A stretch of DNA of 64,000 nucleotides from Megamerina dolium. Its lineage: Eukaryota; Arthropoda; Insecta; Diptera; Megamerinidae. A program made the position numbers and the translations under genes. This document shows positions 33,387 through 46,135 of the stretch, piece after piece. Position 1 is the first letter of the stretch. Each line of letters begins with the position of its first letter. Under the pieces are notes generated by a model that saw nothing but the letters and a program-made list of their open reading frames with translations, searched no databases and was not told the DNA's origin. Location: NCBI GenBank assembly GCA_963854835.1, contig OY978528.1, forward strand, positions 56,068,761 to 56,132,760, given 5' to 3'.

Positions 33387-34731
33387 GCGTAAAGTATCTG
33401 GGGATACATCAACTTAAAATTCTTATCTGGTAATATCTCCTCAGCATATCACAAAAAAGAGCTCCAAAGTTATGAAATTAATAACAAAAGCTTTGATAGC
33501 TGATTATCATGGATACAATGAGAGCAAGTCAGACACTAAAAATAGAGACTCTATTAAATCTCTACAATTCAAAGTGAGGCTTCAAAAGAAGAACTCCATA
33601 ACCTGAAGCAAGAAAATTTTAATTTAACAATGCCTAAGGAAGTAGAACAAGCAACATAAATGCGAACATGTAGCAACCAAATCAAATTTACCACGAAAAC
33701 CTCACTCAGGTACTTCATCACCATCCCACACAGAATAGAGTGGGATATAACCAACAAACGAGACAATCTCAAGGTAATTTGGAAATTTTAAAGAAAATTG
33801 GACAAGAAATATTGCCGTCTTCCTTTTGCAACCAGATCAAACCTAGCGTGAAAAGCTCAATGATGTGCTCGTGCATCTTCTCATACAGAAAAGAGCAGGA
33901 ACCCAAACCAACGAACCTAAGGAATAACGCCCAAAGCTGCTTCAAAAATGTATCAAAGATCACAAATAGCCATGTAGCGGGCGCAATAAGACCCACAATG
34001 CAAAGGCACGCCAATCTGTAATTCTGCAAAGAGTTTACTATCTTTAATGCAGAGTTCTATGCACAACACAATTGTCATAAGAATCAACATTTGTTTTACC
34101 AGGCTGTTCTAAAGACTCTAAAATATCGTGTGTTCGAATAAGCTTCAACACTCGAATACCGCAACCAACCTTTACGAGCAAAAATTCCAACCACGGGACT
34201 TTGCCCCTTTAAAGTTTTTCTAAACAGGACCAAAATAAGACGATATTATTCGAAAATGGTTAAATAATCAATCCGTCATAAAGGAACAAAAGGTACTAAA
34301 AAATTCCGAACTTTCTTAAAAAAAAGGCGAATACATCGTTAAATTCATTATGCTAATAGCTCCTTTGCAGTGCAACTACTGGGCATTACTTCTGTAATTA
34401 TGACTTCCACAAAAAACTAGCTAGATATGAATTAGAAGAAGCATACTACTAAGATGAACAATACATACACCAAACTGGCTTCCTAAGTGAAATCCACAAT
34501 TATTACATTCTTATGGAATGTAATATAGATATTTCGTGGTGGTTACCTTCTTTGCTGGACCAATTTCTGTTGTTTAATATGGCACTAGATCCTTATGAGC
34601 TTAACAATGTCGATATGATTTTCGTTTTCAAGTTATCTCAAGAAAACGCCAAGTATTTCAAGCAGTATCGTATTAGGCAAAAATATAGTAAAAACTTAAT
34701 CAGGTTTTTATTATACTATTATTGAAAGGAG
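33387..34731. other. unidentified sequence with degraded open frames
   Basis: This stretch is less AT-rich than the spacers, with overlapping frames at 33740-34021 (+) and 33769-34029 (-). The plus-strand reading contains scattered Cys and basic residues. It might be a decayed retroelement gag, but no diagnostic motif is intact. Confidence 0.4.
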
Positions 34732-36146
34732 TTGGGTGCCGTAGCTCAGTAGTTAGTGTGTTCTGATCTGTAGGTCGTGGTTTCAATCTCCGGCTGAAGC
34801 ATAACCAAATTTTATATGGAAAAGATTTTTCTTTTGAACGGTACCCACCTGTCTGCAAGTGATTGGCACTTTTACCGGCAGTAACAATTTGCCAAAAATG
34901 TTTCTTAAAAGAGCTCTATGACAAAGTTAAAGTGATGTCACAAGGGTTCTGCCGTCCGGAACCGGCTAATAAAAGGTGAAGTGAAATCCATTATCTTTCC
35001 CATAGATGGCTTTAGTAATCTGTATCTCGAGTTGCATAAGTGCGATCGGGTTACGCTAGATGGCGTTAGAAAGATAGGATTTCGTACTAAATAAACTTTT
35101 CAGGCAGTTTTGTGATTGCTTGACTCAGTATTGTTTAAGCACGCGTCAAAGATGACACCAGTAAAGAGAAAATACGCAATATTTTAAAGTTTTTCTTCGA
35201 TAAAGGCGAAAACGAAAGCCAGATGGCTGAGAATGTGAATTCTGTTTATGGTCCTGATACTGTATCAGCCAATCACGTGCAATTTTGTTTTCGTCGATTC
35301 TGTTTCGGTAATCGGAATCGCAACAAAATCGATCCATTTCTGAAGCGGATGGTTACTGGTGATGAAAAGTGGATCACTTACGACAACGTTAAGCGAAAAC
35401 GGTCGTTGTCGAATCGCGGTGAGCCGGCGCAAACGGTGGCCAAGCCAGGATTGACGGTCAGGAAGGTTTTGCTATGTGTTTGGTGAGATTGGCAAGGAAT
35501 CATCTGCTATGAGCTGCTTCCTTACTGCCAAACTCTTAATTCGGACCTGTAATGTCAACAATTGCACCATCTGAAGGAAGCAATCGCCCAGAAGCGGACA
35601 GCTTTGGCCAATAGGAGAGGAATTGTGTTCCATCAGGACAACGCCAGGACACACACATCGATAGTGACTCGCCAGAAGCTCCGGGAGCTCGGTTGGGAGG
35701 TATGCATCCACCTTATAGTCCGGACCTGGCATCAAGTGATTACTACCTGTTCCTGTTTATGGCGAATGGTTTTGTTGGTGAAAAATTCGCCTCAAGGGAA
35801 TCTTGTGAAAATCGACTGTCCCAGTTTTTTGCCAATAGGGACGAGGGTTTCTATGTGACATTATGAAATTGCCTTCAAAATGGCAACAAGTTATTGAACA
35901 AAACGGTGCATATTCCACCTAAATCGGATCATTCTAACTATGCTAAATAAAACCTTCAATTTAATGCAAAAATAATGGATTTCTAGACCTTATATAAGTA
36001 GGTCCCTTCTAATTCTGTTCAAATTAAACACGCACAACAGTACTGGAAGAGAAGTTCGATGGTATTACAATGGGCGTTTCTTAAAATACCTAAGTGTGTC
36101 CTCTCAGACAGAGGGCAGTCACAATAACCTAACCTAACCTAACATT
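34732..36146 (+). mobile_element. tRNA-derived SINE interrupted by a mariner
   Basis: The head GGGTGCCGTAGCTCAGTAG and a B-box-like GGTTTCAATCTCC start the copy. The body runs to CCGGAACCGGCTAATA at 34971, where a mariner of about 1 kb is inserted. The SINE resumes at 35991 with TATAAGTAGGTCCCTTC and ends with CCTAAGTG, the stem CCTCT-CAGAC-AGAGG (36100-36114), CACAATAACC and more TAACC units at about 36146. The TA flanks agree with a mariner target duplication. Confidence 0.85.
34972..35990 (+). mobile_element. mariner transposon (family Y, copy 2), near complete ends, internally deleted
   Basis: It is inserted at a TA in a SINE. The ends read AAAGGTGAAGTGAAATCCAT on the left and, reverse complemented, AGGTCTAGAAATCCATTATT on the right, which is an imperfect terminal inverted repeat. 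The transposase is broken. The N-terminal part is cut at about 35308, with some 265 bases absent relative to the copy at 9303-9590. The catalytic part survives as 'GDEKWITYDN' (35361-35390), 'FHQDNARTHTS' (35627-35660) and 'YSPDLAS.DYY' across a frameshift near 35700. No active protein is possible. The element is younger than the SINE it interrupts. Confidence 0.85.
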
Positions 36147-38735
36147 ATTGAAAAGACTTATGCTAGGCACGTTTTTGTTGAAAACACTGTATAATTATAA
36201 ATCTAATCGTATGTATAAACATTTCAAAAGGGATATTCAAGCCACTGTCACGTACAATTCGACTTGTTATATATTTATTATTTCGTGGCTTCTGCTACTA
36301 CTGCAGCCGCTGCTGTTTTACTAAAACGTAATCATGACAAAACTCGTACACATATACATACATACAATTTTTATACTTTTTTTTTATTATTATTCATCAT
36401 CATTATACAAATTGTAGTATGCTTAAATGCTACAAACGTTGCCAATTAAATGGTTTTAATGTATCAACTTTTTAGTTTATCGATTTGCATTTTAAAATTA
36501 AATCCATGGTACACATTCACAACATATACATTTTAATAATTTAAATAAATTTAATTTATTATTTTCTAATATACTTATTTATGTACTTATGTATTGATTG
36601 GTCTATGTTATAGACTATGTATTTATACTGATTTTCTCTTCAACTTTTAACCAACTTGTTTGTCATGAGATATTCTAAATTTCACAACCAATAATTGCCG
36701 CATTCACTAATATGCACACATTCATAGAAATAATTTTAATTAAAAATATACAATATATTCTTATATATGTGTGTCCAGCTATAAACATACAAATTCAATC
36801 AAATGAATTAAATATGTATTATCTTGTCTCGTTTGGCCAAGTGTCATTAGAACAAAGTTAAATCTAGATTTTATTTGAAAATACACGAGTTCTAAAAAAA
36901 AAACCAAGAAAGACAGATAGATGCTATATATATTGTATATATAGAAGACAAACAAGAGAAAAAAATAGAATAAATAAACTACCTAAAACTTATAACCGGA
37001 TACAAATAGTTGAATTTACAACAAACTATAATATGTACAATATGTATATATCTTGGTTTTACAAACTCTATTTCTTTATATATAGAGGAGTATAGAAGAT
37101 ACCTACTTTAAATAGTTTTAAATTATCGTTTGATTTATTTTCAAAACGTCTGTATTCTTGTGTTTCTCCCAAAATTCCGAAGTCAATAAACTAGATTTCT
37201 TATTAGTTCTATTTTTTCATGTTTTTTTGTATAATTCGATACCATTAAATTATTATTTTTATAATGCTAACAGAGTATAAAATTCATTGCCAAAATAATA
37301 AAATACTATCTATATTATGGCGAAATCATATACACATGAGATCAACAACAAAAATAAGGAAAATCCCAAAGTATAATGACTTATTTTATTTACCTTCATT
37401 TTTTCTCTCATGTAATACTTTTATCGAACTGTGAAAAATAAATTAAAGATTATAAATACTATAAATACTATTATAAAATTAAGCTCTTGAAGGCGTCCTC
37501 TGCTGCTAATATCTATTTTGATCATTTCTAAATTTTGTGAAATAATCAAATTCGAAATTGAACCCAATCAGAATGTCAGAGAATTTGTAATTTTGTGAAA
37601 TAATCAAATTCGAAATTGAACCCAATCAGAATGTTAGAGAATTTGGAATCTTTTTTTGAATATCATGAAAGAATGCATTTGCATACATTTATTCCATAAC
37701 ACACTTTATTCCTTATTAATAAAAAAGCACCAGATACCAAATCACTTAAGAAAGTAATAATTAAATTGGCAATAAATTCAAATCGATCAAAGTGCTCCAC
37801 TTGAACAAAATGGTAATGTATCAAAATCGGTATGGAATTGTTAATTAACATATGCACATAATTCAATTAACTAATGATAAATTCGCACAGGTTTATTAAT
37901 TTTTTTTTTTTTTTGTTTCTTTTAAGAAAAACTGAACTGAAATTGCATAATAATACTCAATAAACTTGCTCAGAAATTGGCCAAGAAAAAATATACTATA
38001 CTATAATTATTTAATTAAAAAATCACAAAAAAAAAAAACTCAAATCAAAATCATCTCAAGGATACCAAAATTTTAACAACAAAAAAAAAGAAAAACTAAA
38101 AAAAAATCCATTGATGAAAAGTGTGTACGATATCACCACCACCATAACATTTATTGTTTCAAATCAATTTTATCACCTTCCCATGATTAATTTTGATTTT
38201 TTGTTTTTTTTTTTTTGCTTAATTTGCAGTGACATATACAATATGATACGAGATAACATTTGGTCTGTTCGAGGTTCTGAACTTGTTTCTAATTGCATTT
38301 GCATTTCAAGGTTATACTCGACTAAATATTCATATATGTCAAATAAATGTAGGTGCATATACGAGTATTCTCCAAAACCAATCATAATACTCGTAATATT
38401 AATGCAATTAAGTAAAAAACAAGCTAAACAAGCAAATGACAAGCATAGAGGAGCATCACAAAAATGCGCGCATACATTCAAATATTGCAGTATGTATGTG
38501 CTTATTTTTATATGACATCAAATATGAAAGTTGTCAAAGTAATAAAACCAAAATTAAAGTAAATTGAAAATGCATGTTGATCAATAAATTCTTACAAAAT
38601 AGAAGCGATTATATAAACAGTGCCGAAAGAAATTTAAGCAAATTTTCTGATTACTGTCAAATTTTTGGTCACATTTAGGTGATTTCATTTTTACAATCGA
38701 TTTAGGTAAATAACTTTTATCATACATGAATAATG
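36147..38735. other. AT-rich spacer, no gene recognised
   Basis: AT-rich with poly-A/T runs and one 58-base tandem duplication (37531-37646). A 134-codon frame at 38111-38515 is low-complexity and also open on the opposite strand; I do not call it a gene. Confidence 0.55.
37531..37646. repeat. 58-bp tandem duplication
   Basis: The block starting AATTTTGTGAAATAATC at 37531 is repeated from 37589. The two copies match at nearly every position (GTCAGAG versus GTTAGAG near the end), indicating a recent duplication. Confidence 0.9.
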
Positions 38736-39808
38736 AAAAATCTCCTTACAGTCGGCTGGGGCCGACCAAATTATACCCTGCATATGTAGAGGTATATATA
38801 AAAAGTTTGCTCGTATATCCATCCTTTTCTTCCACTACTTTGTATAGGACCTACATTAAGAAGCAGGCGTACCTCACCAATTTTGGAGGATCAATTTCTG
38901 CCTATAATACTAAACTACATAGGTTGCAATAAGTTGACCTAGGCGTATTATTTAGTAAGTTATGGGTGTTTAAATGTTTAAGATAAATCCGACACTTTGT
39001 ACTATATAAAAAGTGGGCGTGACTTATCTCTTTCTTGTATATCTAATTAATTTTTCAATATCAATCCATACCTTAAATTCGGTTGTCCTACGCTAAATGG
39101 TTTGTAAGTTATGGAGCTTAAAATTTTAGTTTAATTCCCTTGACTTTGTATGGGAGACCTATGAAGGAGTGGGCGTGGCACACTGATTTTTTGCCAGATT
39201 ATTTCCGACTACCATGTTAATCTCAGTGTCAATTATGGTTATTCTGGACAGAATATTGTAGAAGTTACAGCTGTTTCAATTTAAAAGAAGTACAGACACT
39301 TTGTATGAGAGCTACGCTAAAAAGTAGACGTGGCTCAACCACTTTTATCGAGGTTATATAGTAGTGTAATATAAGTCTATGTGCCAAATATTGTTGTCCC
39401 AAGTGGTATATTATGTGAGTTATAGCAAGTTAAAGATTTTGAAAATTTCGAGGTTAGTCGCTTTGAGTGCTTGGTGTGGGCGTGGTTATTAACCGATCAT
39501 GCCCAATATCAATCCCCTCGGTACCCTTGGATCATAGATTACTTATGCCAAATTTCATCGAAATAGCTCAATATTTACTCAAGTTATCGTGCGAACCAGC
39601 CAGGTGACAGACAGACGGACGGACGGACGGACGGACGGACGGACGGACGGACGGACGGACGGACGGACATCGTTAAATCGAAAATTTAATCGACGCTGAT
39701 CACGAATATATATCTATGTCTATATCTCCGGAGATTCCTTCAAGTGGGCACAAACATCTGACCGAAATGAATATACGATGCATATTGCATTATGCAGGGT
39801 ATAAAAAT
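38736..39808 (+). mobile_element. DINE-1-like element (copy F), second subtype
   Basis: Nearly the same as copy E along the full length, with the same hairpin end, short internal region and palindromic end. The (GGAC)n tract at 39617-39667 is longer. It is the first of four elements in the same orientation. Confidence 0.85.
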
Positions 39809-39843
39809 GTGTTTCAAGTAGTTGATAAATATGTTGAAATATG

Positions 39844-41442
39844 AAAAATCTCCTTACAGTCGGCTGGGGCCGACCAAACTATACCCTGCATATGTAGATT
39901 TATATATAAAAAGTTTACTCGAATATCCAACTTTTCTTTTATTTCCACTTTTCGAGAAACATATACTACTAATTTACACCAGAAATATGGTTGACTTTGA
40001 CGAAGTAAAAGGATTTTAAGATAATTCCGAGGCTTAGTATGGGAGCTATATAAAAAGTGGGCGTGGCTTACCACTTTCTAGTAAATCCAATTAATTTTTC
40101 AATGTTAATCCACACCTTAAATTTGGTGTCCTACGTTGAATAGTTTCTAAGTTATAGTGGTTAACATTTTTGTTTAATTTCCTCAACTTTGTATGGGAGC
40201 CCCAATAAGAAGTGGGCGTGGTACGCTGATTTTTCGCCAGATTATTTCCGACTACGATATTAATTTAAGTGTCAATTATGGTTATTGTAGACATAAGATT
40301 GCCTAAGTTACAGCTGTTTCAATTTAAAATTTGTATGGGGGCTACGATAAACACTGGGCGTGGTGCGCCCATTTTCTGTAAGCCTAGTTGCTCGTACAAT
40401 ACTAATCCATACCCTAAGTCTCGTTGTCCTAGGCTAAATGGTTTGTAAGCTATGGAGCTTAAAATTTTAGTTTAATTCACTCGACTTTGTATGGGAGACC
40501 CATGAAGGAGTGGGCGTGGCACACTGATTTTCTGCCAGATTTTTGCCGACTACGATATTAATCTAAGTGTCAATTATGGTTATCCTAGACAGAAGATTGC
40601 CGAAGTTACAGCTGTTTCAATTTAAAATTTGTATGGGGGCTACGATAAACACTGGGCGTGGTGCGCCCATTTTCTGTGAGCCTAGTTGCTCGTACAATAC
40701 TAATCCACACCTTAAATCTCGTTATTCTACGCTGAATAGTTTGCAAGTTATAACCGGTAACATTTTTTTTAATTTCCGCAACTTTGTATGGGAGACCCAA
40801 AAAGGAGTGGGCGTGGCACACTGATTTTCTGCCATATTATTTCTCACTGCCGTGTTAATCTAAGTGTCAATTATGGTTATTCTAGACAGAAGATTGTAGA
40901 AGTTACAGTAGTTTCAATTTAAAAGAAGTACAGACACTTTGTATGGGAGCTACGCTAGAAAGTAGGCGTGGCTCATCCACTTTTGGTCAGGTTATATAGT
41001 AGTATAATATAACTCTATGTGCCAAATATTGTTGTCCCAAGTGGTATATTGTGTGAGTTATAGCAAGTTAAAGATTTTGAAAATTTCGAGGTTAGTCGCT
41101 TTGAATGCTTGGTGTGGGCGTGGTTATTTACCGATCATGCCCAATATCAATCCCCTCCGTACCCTTGGATCATAGATTACTTATGCCAAATTTCATCGAA
41201 ATAGCTCAATATTTACTCAAGTTATCGTGCGAACCAGCCAGGTGACAGACAGACGGACGGACGGACGGACGGACGGACGGACGGACGGACGGACGGACGG
41301 ACATCGTTAAATCGAAAATTTAATCGACGCTGATCACGAATATATATCCATGTCTATATCTCCGGAGATTCCTTCAAGTGGACACAAACATCTGACCGAA
41401 ATGAATATACCATGCATATTGCATTATGCAGGGTATAAAAAT
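39844..41442 (+). mobile_element. DINE-1-like element (copy G), first subtype
   Basis: The hairpin end starts at 39844. About three internal units follow, with the GTTACAGCTGTTTCAATTT block at about 40307, 40606 and a variant near 40905. (GGAC)n lies at 41255-41300. The palindromic end merges with the start of copy H at GGGTATAAAAATCTCC. It is very similar to copy I. Confidence 0.85.
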
Positions 41443-43391
41443 CTCCTTACAGTCGGCTGGGGCCGACCAAATTATACCCTGCATATGTAGAGGTATATAT
41501 AAAAAGTTTGCTCGTATATCCATCCTTTTCTTCCACTACTTTGTATAGGACCTACATTAAGAAGCAGGCGTACCTCATCAATTTTGGAGGATCAATTTCT
41601 GCCTATAAATCTAAACTACATAGGTTGCAATGGGTTAACCTAGGCGTATTAATTAGTAAGTTATGGGTGTTTTAATGTTTAAGATAAATCCGAGACTTTG
41701 TACGGAAGCTATATAAAAAGTGGGAGTGACGTATCTCTTTCTGGTATATCTAATTAATTTTTCAATATCAATCCACACCTTAAATTTGGTTGTCCTACGC
41801 TAAATGGTTTGTAAGTTATGGAGCTTAAAAGTTTTAGTTTAATTCCCTCGACTTTGTATGGGAGACCTATGAAGGAGTGGGCGTGGCACACTGATTTTCT
41901 GCAAGATTATTTCCGGCTACGATATTAATCTAAGTGTCAATTATGGTTATTTTAGGAAGAAGATTACCGAAATTACAGCTGTTTCAATTTAAAATTTGTA
42001 TGGGGGCTACAATAAACAGTGAGCTTGGTGCGCCCATTTCCTACGAACCTAGTTGCTCGTACAATACTAATCCATACCTTAAATCTCGTTGTCCTACGCT
42101 AAATGGTTTGTAAGTTATGGAGCTTAAAAGATTTAGTTTAATTACCTCGACTTTGTATGGGAGACCTATGAAGGAGTGGGCGTGGCACACTGATTTTCTG
42201 CCAGATTATTTCCGACAATGATATTAATTTAAGTGTCAATTATGGTTATTCTAGACAGAAGATTGCCGAAGTTACAGCTGTTTCAATTTAAAATTTGTAT
42301 GGGGGCTACGATAAACAATGGGCGTGGTGCGCCCATTTCCTGTGAGCCCAATTGCTCGTACAATACTAATCCATACCTTAAATCTCGTTGTCCTAGGCTA
42401 AATGGTTTGTAAGTTATGGAGCTTAAAATTTTAGTTTAATTCCCTTGACTTTGTATGGGAGACTCATGAAGGAGTGGGCGTGGCACACTGATTTTCTGCC
42501 AGATTTTTGCCGACTACGATATTAATTTAAGTGTCAATTATGGTTATTCTGGACAGAAGATTGCCGAAGTTACAGCTGTTTTAATTTAAAATTTGTATGG
42601 GGGCTACGATAAACAGTGGGCGTGGTGCGCCCATTTTCTGTGAGCCTAGTTGCTCGTACAATACTAATCCACACCTTAATTCTCGTTATTCTACGCTGAA
42701 TAGTTTGCAAGTTATAACCGGTAACATTTTTTTTATTTTCCGCAACTTTGTATGGGAGACCCAAAAAGCAGTGGGGGTGGCACACTGATTTTCTGCCTTA
42801 TTATTTCCGACTACCATGTTAATCTCAGTGTCAATTATGGTTATTCTGAAGATTGTAGATTGTAGAAGTTACAGCTGTTTCAATTTAAAAGAAGTACAGA
42901 CACTTTGTATGGGAGCTACGCTAGAAAGTAGGCGTGGCTCACCCACTTTTGCCGAGATTATATAGTAGTATAATATAACTCTATGTGCAAAATATTGTTG
43001 TCCCAAGTGGTATATTATGTGAGTTATAGCAAGTTAAAGATTTTGAAAATTTCGAGGTTAGTCGCTTTGAATGCTTGGTGTGGGCGTGGTTATTGACCGA
43101 TCATGCCCAATATCAATCCCCTCCGTACCCTTGGATCATAGGTTACTTGTGCCAAATTTCGTCGAAATAGCTCAATATTTACTCAAGTTATCGTGCGAAC
43201 CAGCCAGGTGACAGACAGACGGACGGACGGACGGACGGACGGACGGACGGACATCGTTAAATCGAAAATTTAATCGACGCTGATCACGAATATATATCTA
43301 TGTCTATATCTCCGGAGATTCCTTCAAGTGGACACAAACATCTGACCGAAATGAATATACCATGCATATTGCATTATGCAGGGTATAAAAA
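41437..43391 (+). mobile_element. DINE-1-like element (copy H), second subtype, four internal repeats
   Basis: It starts directly at the end of copy G, sharing the AAAAAT. The GTTACAGCTGTTT-type block occurs four times (about 41965, 42270, 42572 and 42868), so the internal array has four units of ~300 bases. (GGAC)n is at 43219-43250. It ends GCAGGGTATAAAAA. Confidence 0.85.
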
Positions 43392-43527
43392 GACTTGACA
43401 GTAAATCTTGCTATCAGATACTCTCTTGTCCTATATAAACAAATTTGAATTATCTTTCTCTCTCTTTCGCTTAAACTTTTCTAAACCTCGAAAGATATTT
43501 CGTGAATTTGACTATGTTCATATAAAA

Positions 43528-45126
43528 AAAAATCTCCTTACAGTCGGTTGGGGCCGACCAAACTATACCCTGCATATGTAGATTTATATATAAAAAGTTT
43601 ACTCGAATATCCAACTTTTCTTTTATTTCCACTTTTCGAGAAACAATTTTTGCATATACTACTAATTTACACCCGAAATATGGTTGACTTTGACGAAGTA
43701 AAAGGATTTTAAGATAATTCCGAGGCTTAGTATGGGAGCTATATAAAAAGTGGGCGTGGCTTACCACTTTCTAGTAAATCCAATTAATTTTTCAATGTTA
43801 ATCCACACCTTAAATTTGGTGTCCTACGTTGAATAGTTTCTAAGTTATGGTGGTTAACATTTTTGTTTAATTTCCTCAACTTTGTATGGGAGCCCCAATA
43901 AGAAGTGGGCGTGGTACTCTGATTTTTTGCCAGATTATTTCCGACTACGATATTAATTTAAGTGTCAATTATGGTTATTGTAGACATAAGATTGCCTAAG
44001 TTACAGCTGTTTCAATTTAAAATTTGTATGGGGGCTACGATAAACACTGGGCGTGGTGCGCCCATTTTCTGTAAGCCTAGTTGCTCGTACAATACTAATC
44101 CATACCCTAAGTCTCGTTGTCCTAGGCTAAATGGTTTGTAAGCTATGGAGCTTAAAATTTTAGTTTAATTCACTCGACTTTGTATGGGAGACCCATGAAG
44201 GAGTGGGCGTGGCACACTGATTTTCTGCCAGATTTTTGCCGACTACGATATTAATTTAAGTGTCAATTATGGTTATTCTAGACAGAAGATGGCCGAAGTT
44301 ACAGCTGTTTCAATTTAAAATTTGTATGGGGGCTACGATAAACACTGGGCGTGGTGCGCCCATTTTCGATGAGCCTAGTTGCTCGTACAATACTAATCCA
44401 CACCTTAAATCTCGTTATTCTACGCTGAATAGTTTGCAAGTTATAACCGGTAACATTTTTTTTAATTTCCGCAACTTTGTATGGGAGACCCAAAAAGGAG
44501 TAGGCGTGGCACATTGATTTTCTGCCATATTATTTCTGACTGCCGTGTTAATCTAAGTGTCAATTATGGTTATTCTAGACAGAAGATTGTAGAAGTTACA
44601 GCAGTTTCAATTTAAAAGAAGTACAGACACTTTGTATGGGAGCTACGCTAGAAAGTAGGCGTGGCTCATCCACTTTTAGCGAGGTTATATAGTAGTATAA
44701 TATAACTCTATGTACAAAATATTGTTGTCCCAAGTGGTATATTGTGTGAGTTATAGCAAGTTAAAGATTTTGAAAATTTCGAGGTTAGTCGCTTTGAATG
44801 CTTGGTGTGGGCGTGGTTATTGACCGATCGTGCCCAATATCAATCCCCTCCGTACCCTTGGATCATAGATTACTTGTGCCAAATTTCATCGAAATAGCTC
44901 AATATTTACTCAAGTTATCGTGCGAACCAGCCAGGTGACAGACAGACGGACGGACGGACGGACGGACGGACGGACGGACGGACGGACATCGTTAAATCGA
45001 AAATTTAATCGACGCTGATCACGAATATATATCCATGTCTATATCTCCGGAGATTCCTTCAAGTGGACACAAACATCTGACCGAAATGAATATACCATGC
45101 ATATTGCATTATGCAGGGTATAAAAA
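43528..45126 (+). mobile_element. DINE-1-like element (copy I), first subtype
   Basis: It has the hairpin end with one stem change (GTCGGTTGGGGCCGAC), three internal units, (GGAC)n at 44946-44988 and a standard palindromic end. It is collinear with and very close to copy G, including the small indels that distinguish this pair from C and D. Confidence 0.85.
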
Positions 45127-45229
45127 TATCTGAATGAGCTCTGAGATAATGTTCAAAAAAGAGATGTCACAATAGTTTACATAATAGACCGGAATCGGTA
45201 TAATATTCTCCAAATTGCACACTCAATGA
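45127..45229. other. short spacer with a SINE-like piece
   Basis: Fragments such as 'gagatgtcacaatagtttacataatagaccgg' resemble the middle of the SINE body (GTGATGTCACAAGAGTTCTG), so a decayed SINE piece is possible. Confidence 0.35.
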
Positions 45230-46135
45230 GACTTTGAAAAAAAATTGTTAAAAATTGGAGTTATACATTCAATGTTTAAAGTATTGCCCGTCGCTAGCCA
45301 ATACTTTTTGTCATCTTTCTGAGAAAATCCATAAATGGACGCAATTATCGATGGTAATCGGAAGGAGCAATGTCATCAATCGAATCAATTGTCACCCGCA
45401 TATGTCCCCTGTAATCGTCTGACCCAATTTCAACAGCCCATAATACAGCACACCCAGCTGGTCCCACCAAATAGACAGCATGATCTTCCCCCCATGAATA
45501 CTCATCTTGGCCGTCGATGATGAGACATGGCCGGGGTATTCATACTTTACCCGACGTTTTGAATTATCGTAATAGACCCACCTTTTATCACCAGTCACAA
45601 TTCGATGCAAAAATGCACACGTGAAAAAAAGTTGTCCGACGGCTTTTGGCTTCAGTTCATATGGCATCCAATTTTATACCTTTCGGATCATTCCCGATAA
45701 GTTTAAACAATGGCAGATGTTTGCCTGAGTGACTCCAAGTATTTTTGCGAGTTCATGATGATGCGTTTATGATCGAGCCTTGCCTCCAATTCTCCATCTT
45801 CAAACTTTGGAGGTGCTTTGGTTCGTTCTTTGTCTTTCAAATCAAAATTGCCACTTTTAAATCGTGTAAAACACTTCTGACACGTTTGTTCAGCTAAGCA
45901 TGGCCACCATAAACTACCATTAAAATACAATGACTTTCGGCAGCCTTTTTCTTGATATTAAAGTATTGAAGTAAAACTCCCCGCAAAAGCACATTATTCG
46001 GTACAAAAGTTGGCATTTTCGTAACGCATAAAAACTATATTGTTTACACTACAGTGAAATGACAGATACTGAATAAGAAAGCCTAATGATAACACTTCAA
46101 AATGACTGTATTTCCAGATGAAACAATGCAATAAT
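45230..46135 (-). mobile_element. mariner transposon remnant (family X, copy 2)
   Basis: Same family and orientation as 1390-2530. On the minus strand 45392-45667 has 'HRIVTGDKRWVYYDNSKRR' and 'KIMLSIWWDQLGVLYY', the mariner block around the first catalytic Asp. 45703-45930 has 'CFTRFKSGNFDLKDKERT', the end of the DNA-binding domain. The C-terminal catalytic part seen in copy 1 at 1550-1850 is missing here. Frameshifts separate the pieces. Confidence 0.75.

Noticed and set aside
33740..34029. Retroelement gag gene
   Set aside because: Composition and length are suggestive, but no zinc knuckle or other diagnostic motif can be read in a consistent frame.
38111..38515. 134-codon plus-strand frame with hydrophobic stretches
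   Set aside because: It is in AT-rich DNA, overlaps an equally open opposite-strand frame, contains poly-T-encoded Phe runs and has no recognisable domain.
39617..39667. (GGAC)n arrays as CRISPR-like or satellite loci
   Set aside because: They are four-base microsatellites at a fixed position of every DINE-like copy, without spacers.
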